Notes under the pieces: model-generated
The model's input: only the letters and a program-made list of their open reading frames with translations
Database searches by the model: none
What the model was told of the DNA's origin: nothing
Part shown: positions 1-11,745 of the stretch, one piece after another
Numbering within the stretch: position 1 is the stretch's first letter
How the letters are laid out: each line of letters begins with the position of its first letter
Translations under genes and position numbers: made by a program
Source: Asterias amurensis
Lineage: Eukaryota; Echinodermata; Asteroidea; Forcipulatida; Asteriidae
Direction of reading: 5' to 3'
Length of the DNA: 64,000 bases
NCBI RefSeq assembly: GCF_032118995.1
Contig: NC_092665.1
Span: forward strand, 5,265,501-5,329,500

Positions 1-407
1 GTCAGCTAATTAATCGCCTGCAGTTTGTTAGAAGCACCGTTATTGCCATGATGTATAGCTTTTTAAGCGAACAATATCTGTTCATACCTCCTGCAATGCG
101 AATGCGAATAGTTACAAAATGTTGACGTCACAAAATCGCAACGTTTAATTCGCATCAGTTGAAATGTGTTCAATCCCTGCAAAAACAGGGATGTGGCTTA
201 AACATTCGTATCCCATTCGCGTTCGCAGGAAGTATGAACAGGTCTATATAATGCCGATAATTTATTGCATGCATAGCTACGCTGAAATCATCACTTTTGA
301 AAACAAGGTCATCTCAAAACTAAAATCTTGTCAACGAATTATTCAAAAGTATTATATCGACAACAGTGTCCCAGTTTTTGAGGGTCGAACAAGTCTTCGG
401 CCTGGTG
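1..407. other. No gene recognised
   Basis: AT-rich sequence with only short, unremarkable open frames. I see no family motif, RNA gene or clear repeat in it. Confidence 0.5.
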
Positions 408-1446
408 CTAACTGGCTCACACTATGACAAATAAGGGTTACAGCAAGCAAAGTCGAGCTGCGTATTGCAATTTTGAGTTTTCCGCCAATCAACGTGTTTT
501 GCCGTCAATTGTCGCTGACGAACCCGCTAGCGACCGAAGACGGTCAAAATTATCAGTCGTGTTCGTCGGAAAAGTTGTGACAGCCAAAAAAATCATTGTG
601 ATTGCGTTCAGATTTCGTTGAAGAACGTAACCCTCATTTCCTTGGCGCAGACGGCCGCAATTATCAGTCGCATGACATTTCCATGCCGTGCGATTCCGCC
701 GTTTGACCAAATTCACCTGACGTCATCATCAAAATAATCTTGGAGGCGCCATTTTTGTGGTCAATGTCAACGTGTGTTGTTTAGAGAAGTGTGCTATTTC
801 GGCGACTCTGCGTTTACACGTAAATCTATTTACCACCAACATGGTGAGCGTGGCATCAGTCGCCGCGTGTGACGCGCGTGCAAGGGGTCAATTGTCGTTT
901 TGAGGTCGTCACAATTTCGTTGGTAGTCGTTGTCTGATGAATGGATGACAAGAATATTGTGAAGAGTGGGAACGCCAAACTCGACTGTTATACAACCCAC
1001 ACACAGACGGTTTGATGTCGGCAAACGAGTCACGTCATCGTCGCCACAACCCACCTTCATCAGCCGCCGTTCCTTGCCGCCACCCAATCCGCTGCCAGCC
1101 GTGTGACCCTTTTCCTGTTGTCGCTGAAGGTCGTTCCCTCCCCGTCAGCTAATTATGATTTTTCCCTTTAGGCTTTTTGCCTTTACCTTGCCGCCAACGT
1201 CTTGGGATTTTCACGGTCGCCACTTTCCGTTGGGTTTATGCCCCGCTACTATGTAAGCCAGCCTTATTAAAGTTTGGCTTACACAGTAGGGACGGACGCG
1301 ACTAATTTTTGCAGCCGTCTGCGGTCTCTAGCGGATTCGTCAGCGACAATTGACGACAACACACGATGAATGGCGGCAAACTCGCAATTGCGATTCGCAG
1401 CTAAACGTAGCATGCCTCTAATCGCCATAGTGTGAGCCAGCCTTCA
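408..1446. mobile_element. DNA transposon remnant with long terminal inverted repeats
   Basis: The two ends are inverted copies of each other over about 150 bases. The left arm (about 410-570) starts near CTGGCTCACACTATG, and the right arm (about 1300-1440) reads back to the same motif. Both arms share CGTCAATTGTCGCTGACGAA. No transposase is visible between them, so this is a non-autonomous element. A second inverted pair near 1248-1290 (TGTAAGCCA facing TGGCTTACA) suggests that another small element sits inside. I could not fix a target-site duplication. Confidence 0.75.
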
Positions 1447-2379
1447 CAAAGGCGCAAATATAAAAACAAATGTGGTTTGTTTTGAATTAAGTTAGCTTTA
1501 CTCTCGGTTCTACCCTTACTCTGTACTCTCAGTAAAATGTTTTCTAGTTATATTTTGTGCGAAACATTTGTAAAAAAAAAAACTATTTTAAACATTGCTG
1601 GCAAAAAGGTAAATCGTAAACATTATGGATTGATAACTCAGTTGGAGAGCGCCGAAACAATATGGGTCCAAGGTTCACATTCCACTTTTGACAAAATGTC
1701 TTTGCTCAAATCAAAAACACTATAATTAAGAATGAGATTCGGAATATATTTAGTAGAAACTACGTTAAGTCGATCAACTCAATAAGTGACCACGTACAGC
1801 TTTGAGTTGATCCGTGCTGAAGGAGACGCCATACTTGAACTTTGCCAAGTCACCAGCCTAGACACCAAACGTCTTGAAAGGGTACGTTGATGTAGTCATG
1901 AGAGTATGTGCAAAATCGGCCGGAAACTCAAGAGTGCTGTTTTAGCTACAGCCGCACATTTTTGTTCAAGTCAATATGTTGTCTGGATGGTTCCAAGTGA
2001 CACCACATGATCGCCGGCAACGTATTGTGTATCATTATGTATGGGTCGAAACTGTGATGTCTCAAATTAACCTTTCAATAGTAACAAATTTGTTTATAAA
2101 GCCAACCTCCATGTTTTTTCAGGCATTTCTTCTAGTATAATAAGTATTAATTAACCAGTTTCCAGGTCCTGAGATGGCCTATGTCACAAACGGACCATTT
2201 CGCTGCTCGGCTCAAATTACAACAGACCTATTATCGTTTGCACACGTAGAGGGGCAATCCAACGAATAATAAAAATAATAATAACATCGAAGTATCTACC
2301 AACCAGGTACCCAATTGGCGCTGAGTATATACAAACTTTCAGAGTTATTCAAATGATAAATTCTGAGAACCAATTATTT
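1447..2379. other. Intergenic, no gene recognised
   Basis: AT-rich sequence with short open frames only. I recognise no domain or RNA gene. Confidence 0.5.
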
Positions 2380-2645
2380 AGCACCTGATAAGGGTTTACA
2401 AGGTGCTACGGCGCATCAGCAGCCACAGCCAGGAACACCGAGGCGAGCCCTTTTTTTTTCTTTTCGATAAGTGCACTGGGATCGTTTACAAGCGTTACAC
2501 AACACATGTGACCAACGGCTTTACGTTCAATGCGAAAGGCAAGGTTATTAGTGTCACGACTCGGGATTCGAACCCACACTCTGCTGATCAGAAACACCAG
2601 GGTTTAACATCGGTGGTCAAAACCGATCGGCAACGACACTTCTGT
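2380..2645 (-). mobile_element. tRNA-derived SINE
   Basis: Read on the minus strand, a Pol III B-box-like motif GGGTTCGAATCCC lies at 2563-2575. It is followed by the spacer GAGTCGTGACACT, typical of metazoan tRNA-derived SINEs. The 3' body runs through a poly-A-like stretch and GGTGTTCCTGGCTGTGGCTG to the end near 2380. The A-box half is degenerate. The small open frames here are incidental. Confidence 0.65.
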
Positions 2646-2916
2646 TTACAATATCAATTATAAACAGTTTTAACACTCCTAAGGCGTTCTCATTTAATTG
2701 CTTACAAAAAAAAAACATTAATTTTTTTCATTTACCGATTTAGTTCAGCAAACTTACACTATTATTCAGTTAATCAACTAATGTGCAGTTTGATCTAATC
2801 TGATACCTTACGGGCGAATACATAATAAAAGGAGAGGATCAACTGACAAATGATCAACCCTACCAGCTACGAAAACACAATTGCTATAAATGTTGTTATT
2901 CTTACAATTTTTACAG
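2646..2916 (+). promoter_or_regulatory. Upstream region and splice acceptor of C1q gene 1
   Basis: A pyrimidine-rich acceptor (ending TTTTTACAG at 2916) abuts the start codon, as in the other two C1q copies, so the coding exon may be spliced to an upstream noncoding exon. The hairpin array and promoter that precede copies 2 and 3 are not found in 1-2916, so homology to the other units begins only at the acceptor. A TATA-like stretch (ATAATAAAAGG, about 2821-2831) could be a replacement promoter. In that case an in-frame ATG at 2890 would add nine hydrophobic residues (MLLFLQFLQ). Confidence 0.45.
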
Positions 2917-3732
2917 ATGAAGATTACGTTAGGAGTGGCCATTGTTTTGGCTTTTATGCAAGTTCAGTTCCTGGTGGCTACAGCAGCAGTTTCACCCGAT
3001 TCGGGAATGACGTGTAACTCCTGCTGCCAGGGCCCAGCCGGTATACCGGGAATCCCTGGATCTAATGGGAACCATGGTCAAGGACTTGTAGGCCCCAGAG
3101 GTGATGCTGGCTCTCCGGGTGAGGTAGGTCAACCCGGGGTTAAAGGAGACAAGGGGTCAGATGGACTGATTGGTGAGCCAGGCGCTAAAGGGGAACACGG
3201 ACTGAAGGGAGAGCAAGGAGTCGGTCTACCAGGAAAACAAGGACCTCAAGGTCTGCCTGGGATGAATGGTTTGAAGGGGGAGAGAGGTGAACCTGGACCA
3301 GCTGGACAGACCGGTGAAGCAGGTGAATGTAGCACGCGACGGTCCGCCTTCACTGCAGTGAGAAATACCGCCTTCAGTCCTCCATCCCCATGGGATCGTC
3401 TGCCCTTTGAAGAGTTATTGTTTTCAGAGGAAGGGACTGATTTCAACTTGAATAACGGCACGTTTACGTGTAATGTGCCTGGTGTATACGTATTGATGTT
3501 CTCAGTCCAGAAATCATCAAGTGGGTCTTACCTATGGGTCAAGCTGATGAAGAACGGCGGTAACACCATTGTAATAGGGGGTGTACGCGATGCAGATTAT
3601 CATCAAATGAGCAACAGTGCAGTGATTCCCCTGCACTACGGAGATCAAGTTCACTTAGCTGTAAGCGGTTCAGTATATAGTAGCTCTAACTATTACACGT
3701 CATTCACTGGATTCCTGCTGTACGAAATCTAA
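2917..3732 (+). CDS. Secreted collagen-like C1q-domain protein, copy 1
   Basis: The protein has 271 residues and is encoded in one exon. A signal peptide (about 1-24, [13 protein letters not shown] onward) is followed by a CNSCC cluster (C33, C36, C37) suited to disulphide-linked oligomers. A collagen Gly-X-Y region (about 38-137) follows, with a short GVG interruption. A cysteine (C138) precedes a C-terminal C1q domain (about 142-271) with the family hallmarks [20 protein letters not shown] and FTGFLLYE. C1q/collagen proteins are secreted trimeric recognition molecules that in invertebrates often act as lectins or complement-like opsonins; ligand and role here are inferred. I chose the start directly after the splice acceptor, which matches copies 2 and 3. 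This copy has the shortest collagen stalk (one 65-residue module) and a unique insertion PRGDAG. No damage is visible. Confidence 0.9.
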   Translation: MKITLGVAIVLAFMQVQFLVATAAVSPDSGMTCNSCCQGPAGIPGIPGSNGNHGQGLVGPRGDAGSPGEVGQPGVKGDKGSDGLIGEPGAKGEHGLKGEQGVGLPGKQGPQGLPGMNGLKGERGEPGPAGQTGEAGECSTRRSAFTAVRNTAFSPPSPWDRLPFEELLFSEEGTDFNLNNGTFTCNVPGVYVLMFSVQKSSSGSYLWVKLMKNGGNTIVIGGVRDADYHQMSNSAVIPLHYGDQVHLAVSGSVYSSSNYYTSFTGFLLYEI

Positions 3733-3783
3733 ATCGAACATAAAAACACACGGAAACGTTTAAATGTTTTAGACAACGATTTA

Positions 3784-3789
3784 AATAAA
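3784..3789 (+). promoter_or_regulatory. Poly(A) signal, C1q gene 1
   Basis: AATAAA lies 52 bases after the stop codon and is conserved at the same place behind all three C1q copies. Confidence 0.7.
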
Positions 3790-5333
3790 CTAATATGCAA
3801 CTATATAGTTTTTACAGATATAATAATAATGAGTTAATCGTGGAAAATCGAACGTGTGTTTAGATGAATCGATTAAAATTACTTTATTATTAATTGTTTT
3901 TTTATTTGCAGGACAATAAGTATGGAAAAGGCGTTTCATTTGAACACTTGATTTTGCAAACGTGTATTGTGACAAAAACTTTCAACGTGTTTTTGTCACG
4001 TAAACAGTGCTATAAATATTCGTTCATCTCTTTTTTGAGTTTTTTGGGAAAGTTTGAAATTTCTGCAGCCTGTAATTCCGTCCGAGGGTGCAATGATGAG
4101 TCCTTGAAACGACTCTACAACTTTCATTTTCCATAAAATGCAAAATGAAACTACGCAACAAAAAGCTTACAGTTTATAAAACAGTACTTAAAAACAACTG
4201 TAACTTCAGATTCCTTGATACAGACTTAGACCAATAATTCATTGTGGCTGCCGATTGTGCCGGCAATTTTAATTGAAACATGTTAAATTGGTGGAAAAAG
4301 CTGTACCCTGTTGATGCAACAAAGAACAAATAATTCACAAAACAACTGGTAACTATTATCTTCTGATGATATCAAAGTTAATAACCAATACTTATTATAG
4401 TAAACTAATGATAACTTGTGATCGAAAGGACACAGCGTTGTAAAGTTACCGGAAGACGTTTCCTTTGTGTCTTCTTTTCCCGAACACGTCTCGATATGGT
4501 GAAACATTTAATACTTCCTCGTAGTTTTGCGTTTGTTCGTTTTAACATGAGAGAGCACTTTCTTTTTAATGCAGATGAAACATTGGGTTTCATTTTGAAC
4601 CACCTTTGTATAAAACATGTGATGATGTCACAATATTATGTCAAAGAGGGGATGTACATTTCGGTACAGCGATTGCTTTAACCGTCAAAATGAAATTGAA
4701 ACCAATCTTGCTATAAAAAAGGTATACTAACAAAATACACCATCTTAGTGTGAACTTGGAAAATATAATTTTCCTCACTTTCAGAATACGAGCTAGTTAC
4801 ACAATATTGCATTTTATCTTGATCTCTCTTACTACAGAAACGTGTCGTTGACAGTAAAATTAAAGAATAACGTTAAAGGTAGTTCAAAAACATTGTTAGT
4901 GTTTGCAATAACCTTAGATCAATAAAGTATTAATTGATACATATATTTCTACGAAGCATTTTTTTCTGAATAAACTATTATACATTTAGTTTAAAAGAAG
5001 TTAATATTATATGACACTAAGTTTTAGAAATAGGCAGGTGTCGCTAGAATGATTTAAATACATTGAACGAAAAAACATTGACGCCGTATCAGTTGATTGT
5101 TTTGGTTTTGAATATTGAATGGGTATATTTAAACACCATTAATTGTAAATACGTTTTACATTTTAAAATATTGTTCCAAGCGATAACAATTGGTTGACTC
5201 AAAAAAAAAAAAGCACCCTAGCAAGTAAACAATTAAGGGAAGCGTTCCACCATCTTTAAACGGTTTAAGTTTAATGTAACTCAGTGGACACTGTGTTTTG
5301 TGTCCTTCTACAAAAAGTATCCGAACCCTTAAG
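3790..5333. other. C1q 3' flank shared with units 2 and 3
   Basis: Noncoding sequence that aligns with about 30741-33620 and 48137-50605. Relative to those it lacks about 1.1 kb, the piece carrying the THAP-element relic, near 4855. Small open frames are not preserved between the copies. Confidence 0.7.
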
Positions 5334-6199
5334 TTTGAAATCATCAGACTCAAGCTGCTATGTCAAATAGTTCAGAGCACGCGTTTGGGTGTAGCTCAAT
5401 GGTTTATTCACGAGGGAATTTCTATACAACATCTTCTCTGCACCTATTAGTAATGTTTACCGTTATTCTCTTTTATTCTGAGAAATTCAAATTGAACTGT
5501 CTCTCTTTTTATAGACCAGTAGTGACCCTCATAAATGATATAAGTTGAATAAGCTCATCAGCCCCTTTCAGTGATGCTAGGTGAGACCGGTGGGTTTGAG
5601 CAAATCGGTCCCAAATCGGTCTTTTTCTCAATTGTTAGCCAAACATAACCTGTGTGCATGCATGACACGATGATGTTTGAAAAACACAGTAAGCGGAAAA
5701 TGGTGATCATAAGCGCAGAGTTTGGTGGTTAAGAGATGGTGAAATCAAATCGTACTAGATCAAACATCAAACCACCGACCCAAAAAAAAATAAAAAATTG
5801 TAATTAATTAACCACGTGGCCCATATTTGCATATTTAATTGTACAAGGGGACAAAGTTGTGGGAACTTCCTGTTGATGCTGACATCATGAGAACATCAGC
5901 ATAAGTATTGGAATTGCACTACCTATTGAACCACTTGTAGTGTTCAAGGAGTCCAACACGTCAGTCTAGAGTCCAACTCTGATTGTATAAATCAATTCAG
6001 GCATCATCTTCAATTTAATTTTATGCAACAAGCAAACTTATAAATTTTCTGATTTTATTTCAAAGGGTAACATAAATGGCTGTTAGCAAATGGTTTCCAA
6101 CAAAAACTACATGGTGTACGTGCACAATATTCTTACTGGCCTCAAGCATTTACCTCTAGATAATAAATCAAGCATTCAGTTCAAAATGAAAAAAGTTGG

Positions 6200-6352
6200 T
6201 TATTGCCACATTATTCAGCGAACCATGAATCATACACAGCTACTATTGTATTTTCTATTGGGTGTTTTAATTGTATGGATTTTAATATGTTTTCTTTTAA
6301 TTGTTCAGCGCCCAGGAGCATGTTTACGTGGATAGGCGCTATATAAATTTTC

Positions 6353-6405
<53 letters not shown>

Positions 6406-6765
6406 TCACAAGAAAATCTATGTGTGGAGGGTAACAGACAGCACACAATGGACCAAAAGTGCAATCGTCAGCCGTTGAAGTTTATTATACATGGGGCTGA
6501 TGGTGATCAAAAGGATAACAGTTTTTTATCGGCACATTGTTCAGCGAACCATGAATCATACACAGCTACTATCCACAAGAAAATCTATGCGTGGAGGGTG
6601 ACAGACAGCACACAATGGAACCGGAGTTTAACAATGACAATACCAAAAGTGCAATCGTCAGCCGTTGAAGTTTATTATACATGGGGCTGATGGTGATCAA
6701 AAGGATAAAAGTCTGCTGTCGATACAACCGCCCACTTATATTCAACGGACCATGAATCACGGACC
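6200..6765. repeat. Local tandem duplication, about 170-200 bp period
   Basis: The segment containing CGAACCATGAATCATACACA appears at about 6218 and 6544, with a third partial copy near 6750. The shared body includes AAGAAAATCTATG and the run AGTGCAATCGTCAGCCGTTG. The first copy is split by a LINE tail. Confidence 0.75.
6247..6399 (+). mobile_element. 5'-truncated LINE/SINE 3' tail with ATT microsatellite
   Basis: The piece contains GGATAGGCGCTATATAAAT followed by (ATT)n, the usual 3' end of CR1/L2-like elements. It is flanked by the 6-bp duplication TACTAT (6241-6246 and 6400-6405). The uninterrupted site is visible in the next tandem copy near 6575, which proves insertion. Confidence 0.75.
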
Positions 6766-7485
6766 ATATGCACAAAATAAAATATTCAAAAGAATATCCA
6801 TATAATAGATTTGTCTGGTGTATAAACTGATGTCCCAGCCATGGGATTTTCGTGTGTTTTTGCTAGATTCCTCGCTCCCCAACCAAAGTGACTACAAAAC
6901 GTATCTAATGGATAACAATGGTATATTTCGACATGGTTTTTTTCCCAGCAAGAGTTGTGGGGCCCAATTTCTCTAGTATTTATTTTGGGTATTTTGTTTA
7001 TCTGTTTCATTTAAATATATGGTTAAGTTTTATTTTACGCTAACTGTTTTTGTGTTTCTTCTTCCTGTAATTTTGAATTGTTTTGCCGCTACATAAGATT
7101 ACACCCACTAAATAGAATTGCTTACATTGCTTTCTTCGTTAGAAAAAAAGGGGGGGGTCCGTACTCGTTAAGGTTTGCTTTTTATGGGCCCCTCCATCCC
7201 CTACATGTGTTTTGCATTGTTTTTTAGTTTTTGTTTTCTATTATTGTACGATTGCATTTGCTTGTAATAAATTATTTATTACCTTCTGTGTAGACTAAGC
7301 AAGTCTCGCGCGTATTTGAACTTGCGGGACCATTATGTTCCAAACCTTATGGAGTTTTACGAGGGACATTTTGTTTCGTCCATTATTTTAGTTTAACGTA
7401 GTTTATGACCATGAATATTATAAATATTGTTGGAAATGTTATACTAGTTAACAAAACGTATACAAGTAAAATCCTTTCAACAAAA

Positions 7486-8093
7486 GAAATCCTACTTTCG
7501 GGATGTCGACTTCCCGAGATAAAATATCACAGGAAGACGACATCCTAATTTTAGGGTGTCGACTTCCCGAGATAAATTATCACAGCAAGACGACATCCTA
7601 CTTTTGGGATATCGACATTCCGAGATAAATTATCACAGGAAGACGACATTCTTCTTTTAGAATGTCGACTTCCCGAGATAAATTATCACAGGAAGATGAC
7701 AACTGACGTTTAGGATGTCGACATACCGAGATAAATTATCACAGCAAGACGACATCCTACTTTTGGGATATCGACATTCCGAGATAAATTATCACAGGAA
7801 GACGACATTCTTCTTTTAGAATGTCGACTTCCCGAGATAAATTATCACAGGAAGATGACAACTGACGTTTAGGATGTCGACATACCGAGATAAATTATCA
7901 CAGCAAGACGACATCCTACTTTTAGGATGTCGACATCCCGAGATAAATTATCACAGCAAGACGACCTCCTACTTTTAGGATGTCGACATCCCGAGATAAA
8001 TTATCACAGGAAGACGACATCCTACTTTTAGGATGTCGACATTCCGAGATAAATTATCACAGGAAGACGACATTCTTCTTTAAGAATGTCGAC
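7486..8093. repeat. 53-bp satellite of hairpin-forming units
   Basis: About twelve units of 53 bp share the core CCGAGATAAATTATCACAG. Each unit also holds a self-complementary segment, for example arms CGACATCCTA and TAGGATGTCG around the loop CTTT. A three-unit higher-order repeat of 159 bp occurs twice in tandem (unit starts 7589 and 7748). Some units carry compensatory changes in both arms. Confidence 0.9.
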
Positions 8094-8099
8094 TGTTTG

Positions 8100-8620
8100 T
8101 AGGGATAAGACTCCTTGGGGATAGGAGAAAAATTTGGAAAACCGTGACCTCAATTTGACCTCTACTTCCGGGTCAACCGGAAGTGGGACCATATTTCAAG
8201 AACTACTCAACCGATTTTCAATTTGTTTTCACTTACAGACTCCTTGACATTAATATTGACTGTGAAAACTCGTGACCCCATGTTGGCCTCTACGTCCGGG
8301 TGAACCGGAAATGGGACCATACGCCAAGTACTATACAACCGATTTTCAATCCTGTTTGTTCAGTTTTATCCTCCTAAGGCATTAAAAATAAACTTTGAAA
8401 ATACATGACCCCAAGTTGACCTCTACTTCCGGGTCAACCAGAAGTGGCACCATATCTCAAGAACTACACAACCGATTTTCTAACTTTTTTCAGTTACAGA
8501 CTCCTTGGGCGTTAGAGATTAGCCTTAGGTTACCGTGACCCGATGAAGTGGCACCGTAACTCAAGGCACTGTACAGTATTTATCAAACTTTTTTTCAGTT
8601 ATAGACTCCTTGGTAATGTT
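8100..8620. repeat. Diverged tandem repeat, about 120-130 bp period
   Basis: Four diverged copies each contain an ACTCCTTGG-like start, then CCTCTACTTCCGGGT, AACCGGAAGTGGGACCAT and CAACCGATTTTC. The last copy is partly deleted. The CCGGGTcaACCGG core is itself palindromic. Confidence 0.75.
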
Positions 8621-8690
8621 AACACATAATCAAAGCAAAAGAACACTGAACAGCTTTGTGTTTGTTCACAAACACCTAATGTCTAGTTAT

Positions 8691-8850
8691 TATTAGCTGT
8701 TCCGACCTACCGTCGGAACAGGTATTGTTTTCGTCGAGATTTTTATTATTAGCTGTTCCGACCTACGTCGGAACAGGTATTGTTTTCGTCGAGATTTTTA
8801 TTATTAGCTGTTCCGACCTACGTCGGAACAGGTATTGTTTTCATCGAGAT
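8691..8850. repeat. 55-bp palindromic repeat, three copies
   Basis: Three near-identical units at a 55-bp spacing (8725, 8780, 8835). Each carries arms CTGTTCCGAC and GTCGGAACAG around a 4-base loop CTAC (5 bases in the first copy), then TATTGTTTTCGTCGAGA and a T-rich stretch. Confidence 0.9.
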
Positions 8851-8870
8851 TTTTATTATTTTTATCATTA

Positions 8871-9187
<317 letters not shown>

Positions 9188-9334
9188 TAAAACCCCATAG
9201 CATTTGTACACGTTTTTTCTTAAAGCCCAATCTCCTAAACCATAAAATCAAGAGAATTAAATCATATATCAAATTGAAGCTTAGAACATAAGCTTTACTC
9301 TTAAAAAATGTGAAAAATCTTAATTCATTATGCA

Positions 9335-9898
9335 CATAAGTCATCCGCACTCGTACCACTAACCGCATGCGGAGGCCGTCAGGCCGACAGCCTTGTCGGG
9401 TATGTAACTTCCGGGTTTAATGTGTTGTATTGAAAAATTTCCACAAGTGGGAAAAAATGGAGGGGCTTTCGGATACGCTAGTATGCAGCCCATGAATATG
9501 TATATCTTTCGTCAGACCTATCAGACAACACAGGATGTGAGGCAAATGAATTATTCATTTTGACGTCCAATCACGCACTTCCCTTATCACGACCTTTGGA
9601 CCCTATCATGCGTCCGTGGTTGTGGTGTGTGATGTAAACATGTCTCGTCTTTCGCGGGCATTATGGTAATGAGCTGACCGTGGGAACTCTTCGCTTATTA
9701 TAGTAATGAGGTCAGTGGCTTCAACACAAACCCTACAAGGCTGTCGGCCTGACGGCCTCCCCATGCGGATAGTGTACGGGGCATCGTGTCGTGCGATGTT
9801 ACGCACAGTGAATATGGGTGGGTTTTTATACAGCGGTGGTTTTTTTTTCGGAGTGAATAATTCGACTGCCTTGAGCAAGGCTAATATTATACAGACAC
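9335..9898. mobile_element. Foldback element of the TAGCCTTG family
   Basis: A left segment near 9366-9400 (GCATGCGGAGGCCGTCAGGC) is inverted near 9735-9770 (GGCCTGACGGCCTCC). The right end, read on the minus strand, is TAGCCTTGCTCAAGGCAGTC, the same as one end of the elements at 22737 and 54164. No coding capacity is seen. Confidence 0.6.
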
Positions 9899-10034
9899 CA
9901 CACACGCTCCTGCATGCTGGATCGGAACATCTGGAGAAACATCACTGGGCAGGCTCGAGCTTCCACATGGCGCTCGACTTGATGTTGGTTTATTCAATGA
10001 TATCATTGTATCAAAGGAATCACTGGATCTGAAC

Positions 10035-10075
10035 AGCAGGTACCTGTCTTAATCCTTGCGGATAAAGACAGGGTC
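10035..10075. repeat. Short hairpin repeat, first copy
   Basis: CCTGTCTTAATCC and GGATAAAGACAGG form a stem around TTGC. A related copy lies at about 10523-10556, with similar upstream sequence (AATCNCTGGATC). Confidence 0.6.
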
Positions 10076-10089
10076 GTCTGCAATTTATG

Positions 10090-10328
10090 GGTGCGTTCGT
10101 TTAGCTTCCCTTGGTCGACCCCGGTCTGCCCCCGGTACGTTCGAATAGTTTTAATGTCATTCCAGGGTTCACCCGGGTCAGCCCCCAGTGCCCTGCTTGT
10201 GGAGTGGGTCAACTTGGGGCGACTCGAGGTGCATGCCGTCACCACGAGAGGGCGAGTTTGATCGTTCGATTAGCTCTTGTCAGGGGCTCACCCGAGTGAG
10301 CACCGCGGGGTCGACCAAGGGAAGCTAA
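10090..10328. mobile_element. MITE with about 25-bp inverted ends
   Basis: The ends are inverted copies: TTAGCTTCCCTTGGTCGACC on the left and GGTCGACCAAGGGAAGCTAA on the right. A sister copy lies at 22495-22735. No coding capacity. Confidence 0.8.
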
Positions 10329-10499
10329 TCCTTATGTAGCCCGAACGTCTGACGTCATTCTTCGAGGCTCGTGAATAACGCCAGAGACCGGCACCAAAAC
10401 CGGCGTGTAGTTTCACCTTTGACCTCCCTCATTTCACATAGAGATACTTGAAGACAGGCGGCAGTGCTGCATGTACTGTAGGGGCATGTATCCAATTGA

Positions 10500-10560
10500 A
10501 TCGCTGGATCGAGCGGCCGGGACCTGTCTTTATCCTTGCGGATAACAGACAGGGGCCCAG
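10500..10560. repeat. Short hairpin repeat, second copy
   Basis: Related to 10035-10075. CCTGTCTTTATCC and GGATAACAGACAGG pair imperfectly around TTGC. Confidence 0.5.
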
Positions 10561-10829
10561 TCTAATCCCTATGTAGACGGAAAACTGTAAGACAATATAC
10601 GTAGAGGGCGCTGTGGCTCTGTGGTGTTATTTAATTGGGAATACATTTACAAAGCGCCCTCTAATGTACAAATTTATCGAAAATGTACAAAGTGAGGTGT
10701 ATACAGATCCGAACGTTGGTTGTGTGTGTGCTCGCGAACACCGTTTTCTTGGAAACCAGGGGACGAGAATTACAAAGCGCCCTCTTTTGCTTTATTTACT
10801 ACAAACGTACAGTGTGCGGTGTTGTAACC

Positions 10830-10975
10830 CAGACTACAATCCCGGCCATATCTCTTTGGAGATAGCAGGGGCAGGGGAGAAAATGTTTATTGTCAGTGGG
10901 AAGTGGACAGGGAAAAGTTTTATTTAATGTAAGAATGGGTGACCCAAGCATTTCGGCCGGGATTGTAGGCCCCGT
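10830..10975. repeat. Inverted repeat at the right edge of the unit-1 block
   Basis: ACAATCCCGGCC near 10834 is inverted as GGCCGGGATTGT near 10959. The left arm lies inside the unit-1-specific block and the right arm in the shared sequence, so the pair marks the junction. Confidence 0.6.
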
Positions 10976-11745
10976 TGTCGGAGGAACACAACTCGTCTTA
11001 TTTGACTGGCGACCGAACATGTTGTTTTATTTTTGCTTCCGAAAAACTGCAAGCGAACGAAGTGACCTGGCTCTCCTGCCTTCCCCAGGCTGGTATGGGC
11101 CGCGGTTAACGAAGAGCAGGAGTGCTAATGATATTTCCTCGGAGATTCTGATATCAAACGGTCTGAAGCAGATTGAACCAAAAGAGGGTACTGAACAAGG
11201 GTGCTTTCAGAAGAAACGACAAGAGGAGGAAACTATCTCCAAGGGACAAAATTTCCTGCCACTACAAGGGCCACGCGCAATTCTCCAGGACTAGGCGCCC
11301 GGATGGGTTGCCGGCGTCTCAGTGAAATCAATGCTGCCGGAGATTCTTTCCCCTGTTTTGGAAACTAACATGGGCTGAGTGAGGGTGAATCAACAGAGGG
11401 CGCTATCACAAGTAGTTTGTAACAATTTTGGGAGAACATAATCTCCTGACACACCTGCCCAAAATGGGGACAGAATCTCCGGGGACAGATTTCCATTAAA
11501 AACACCGGCCCAAAGCGGAATCCTGCGTTACGTGTTAAACAATCAAAATGACTTCAATCTCATCCAAAAGTTGTAAAATAGCAAATACATTTTGTTCGCA
11601 GTGTGTTCATTTGATTTTTGTTGTTGCTCCATTTAACATTCTTGTTTCCCAAAAAGCATTTTATTTTTGTACGTTTCATTGGTAGTAGACTCCGAGAAAA
11701 CAAAGGATACGATTGAAAATCAGTTTAAAATTACCCTTTAAGGGC
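10891..11745. other. Noncoding segment shared by the three units
   Basis: Aligns with about 33640-34490 and 50620-51480. Short open frames differ between copies and are not supported as genes. Confidence 0.65.

Noticed and set aside
1537-1725. 62-codon frame near the left end
   Set aside because: No motif, no splice context and AT-rich composition like the surrounding noncoding DNA.
2563-2575. A tRNA gene, from the B-box motif on the minus strand
   Set aside because: No cloverleaf can be drawn around it, and the flanking sequence is that of a SINE body.
3246-3461. Minus-strand frames opposite the C1q genes
   Set aside because: Shadow frames created by the repetitive Gly-X-Y codons and the C1q domain on the plus strand.
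7486-8093. CRISPR-like regular repeat
   Set aside because: The whole 53-bp unit repeats without unique spacers, and the context is a eukaryotic genome. It is a satellite.
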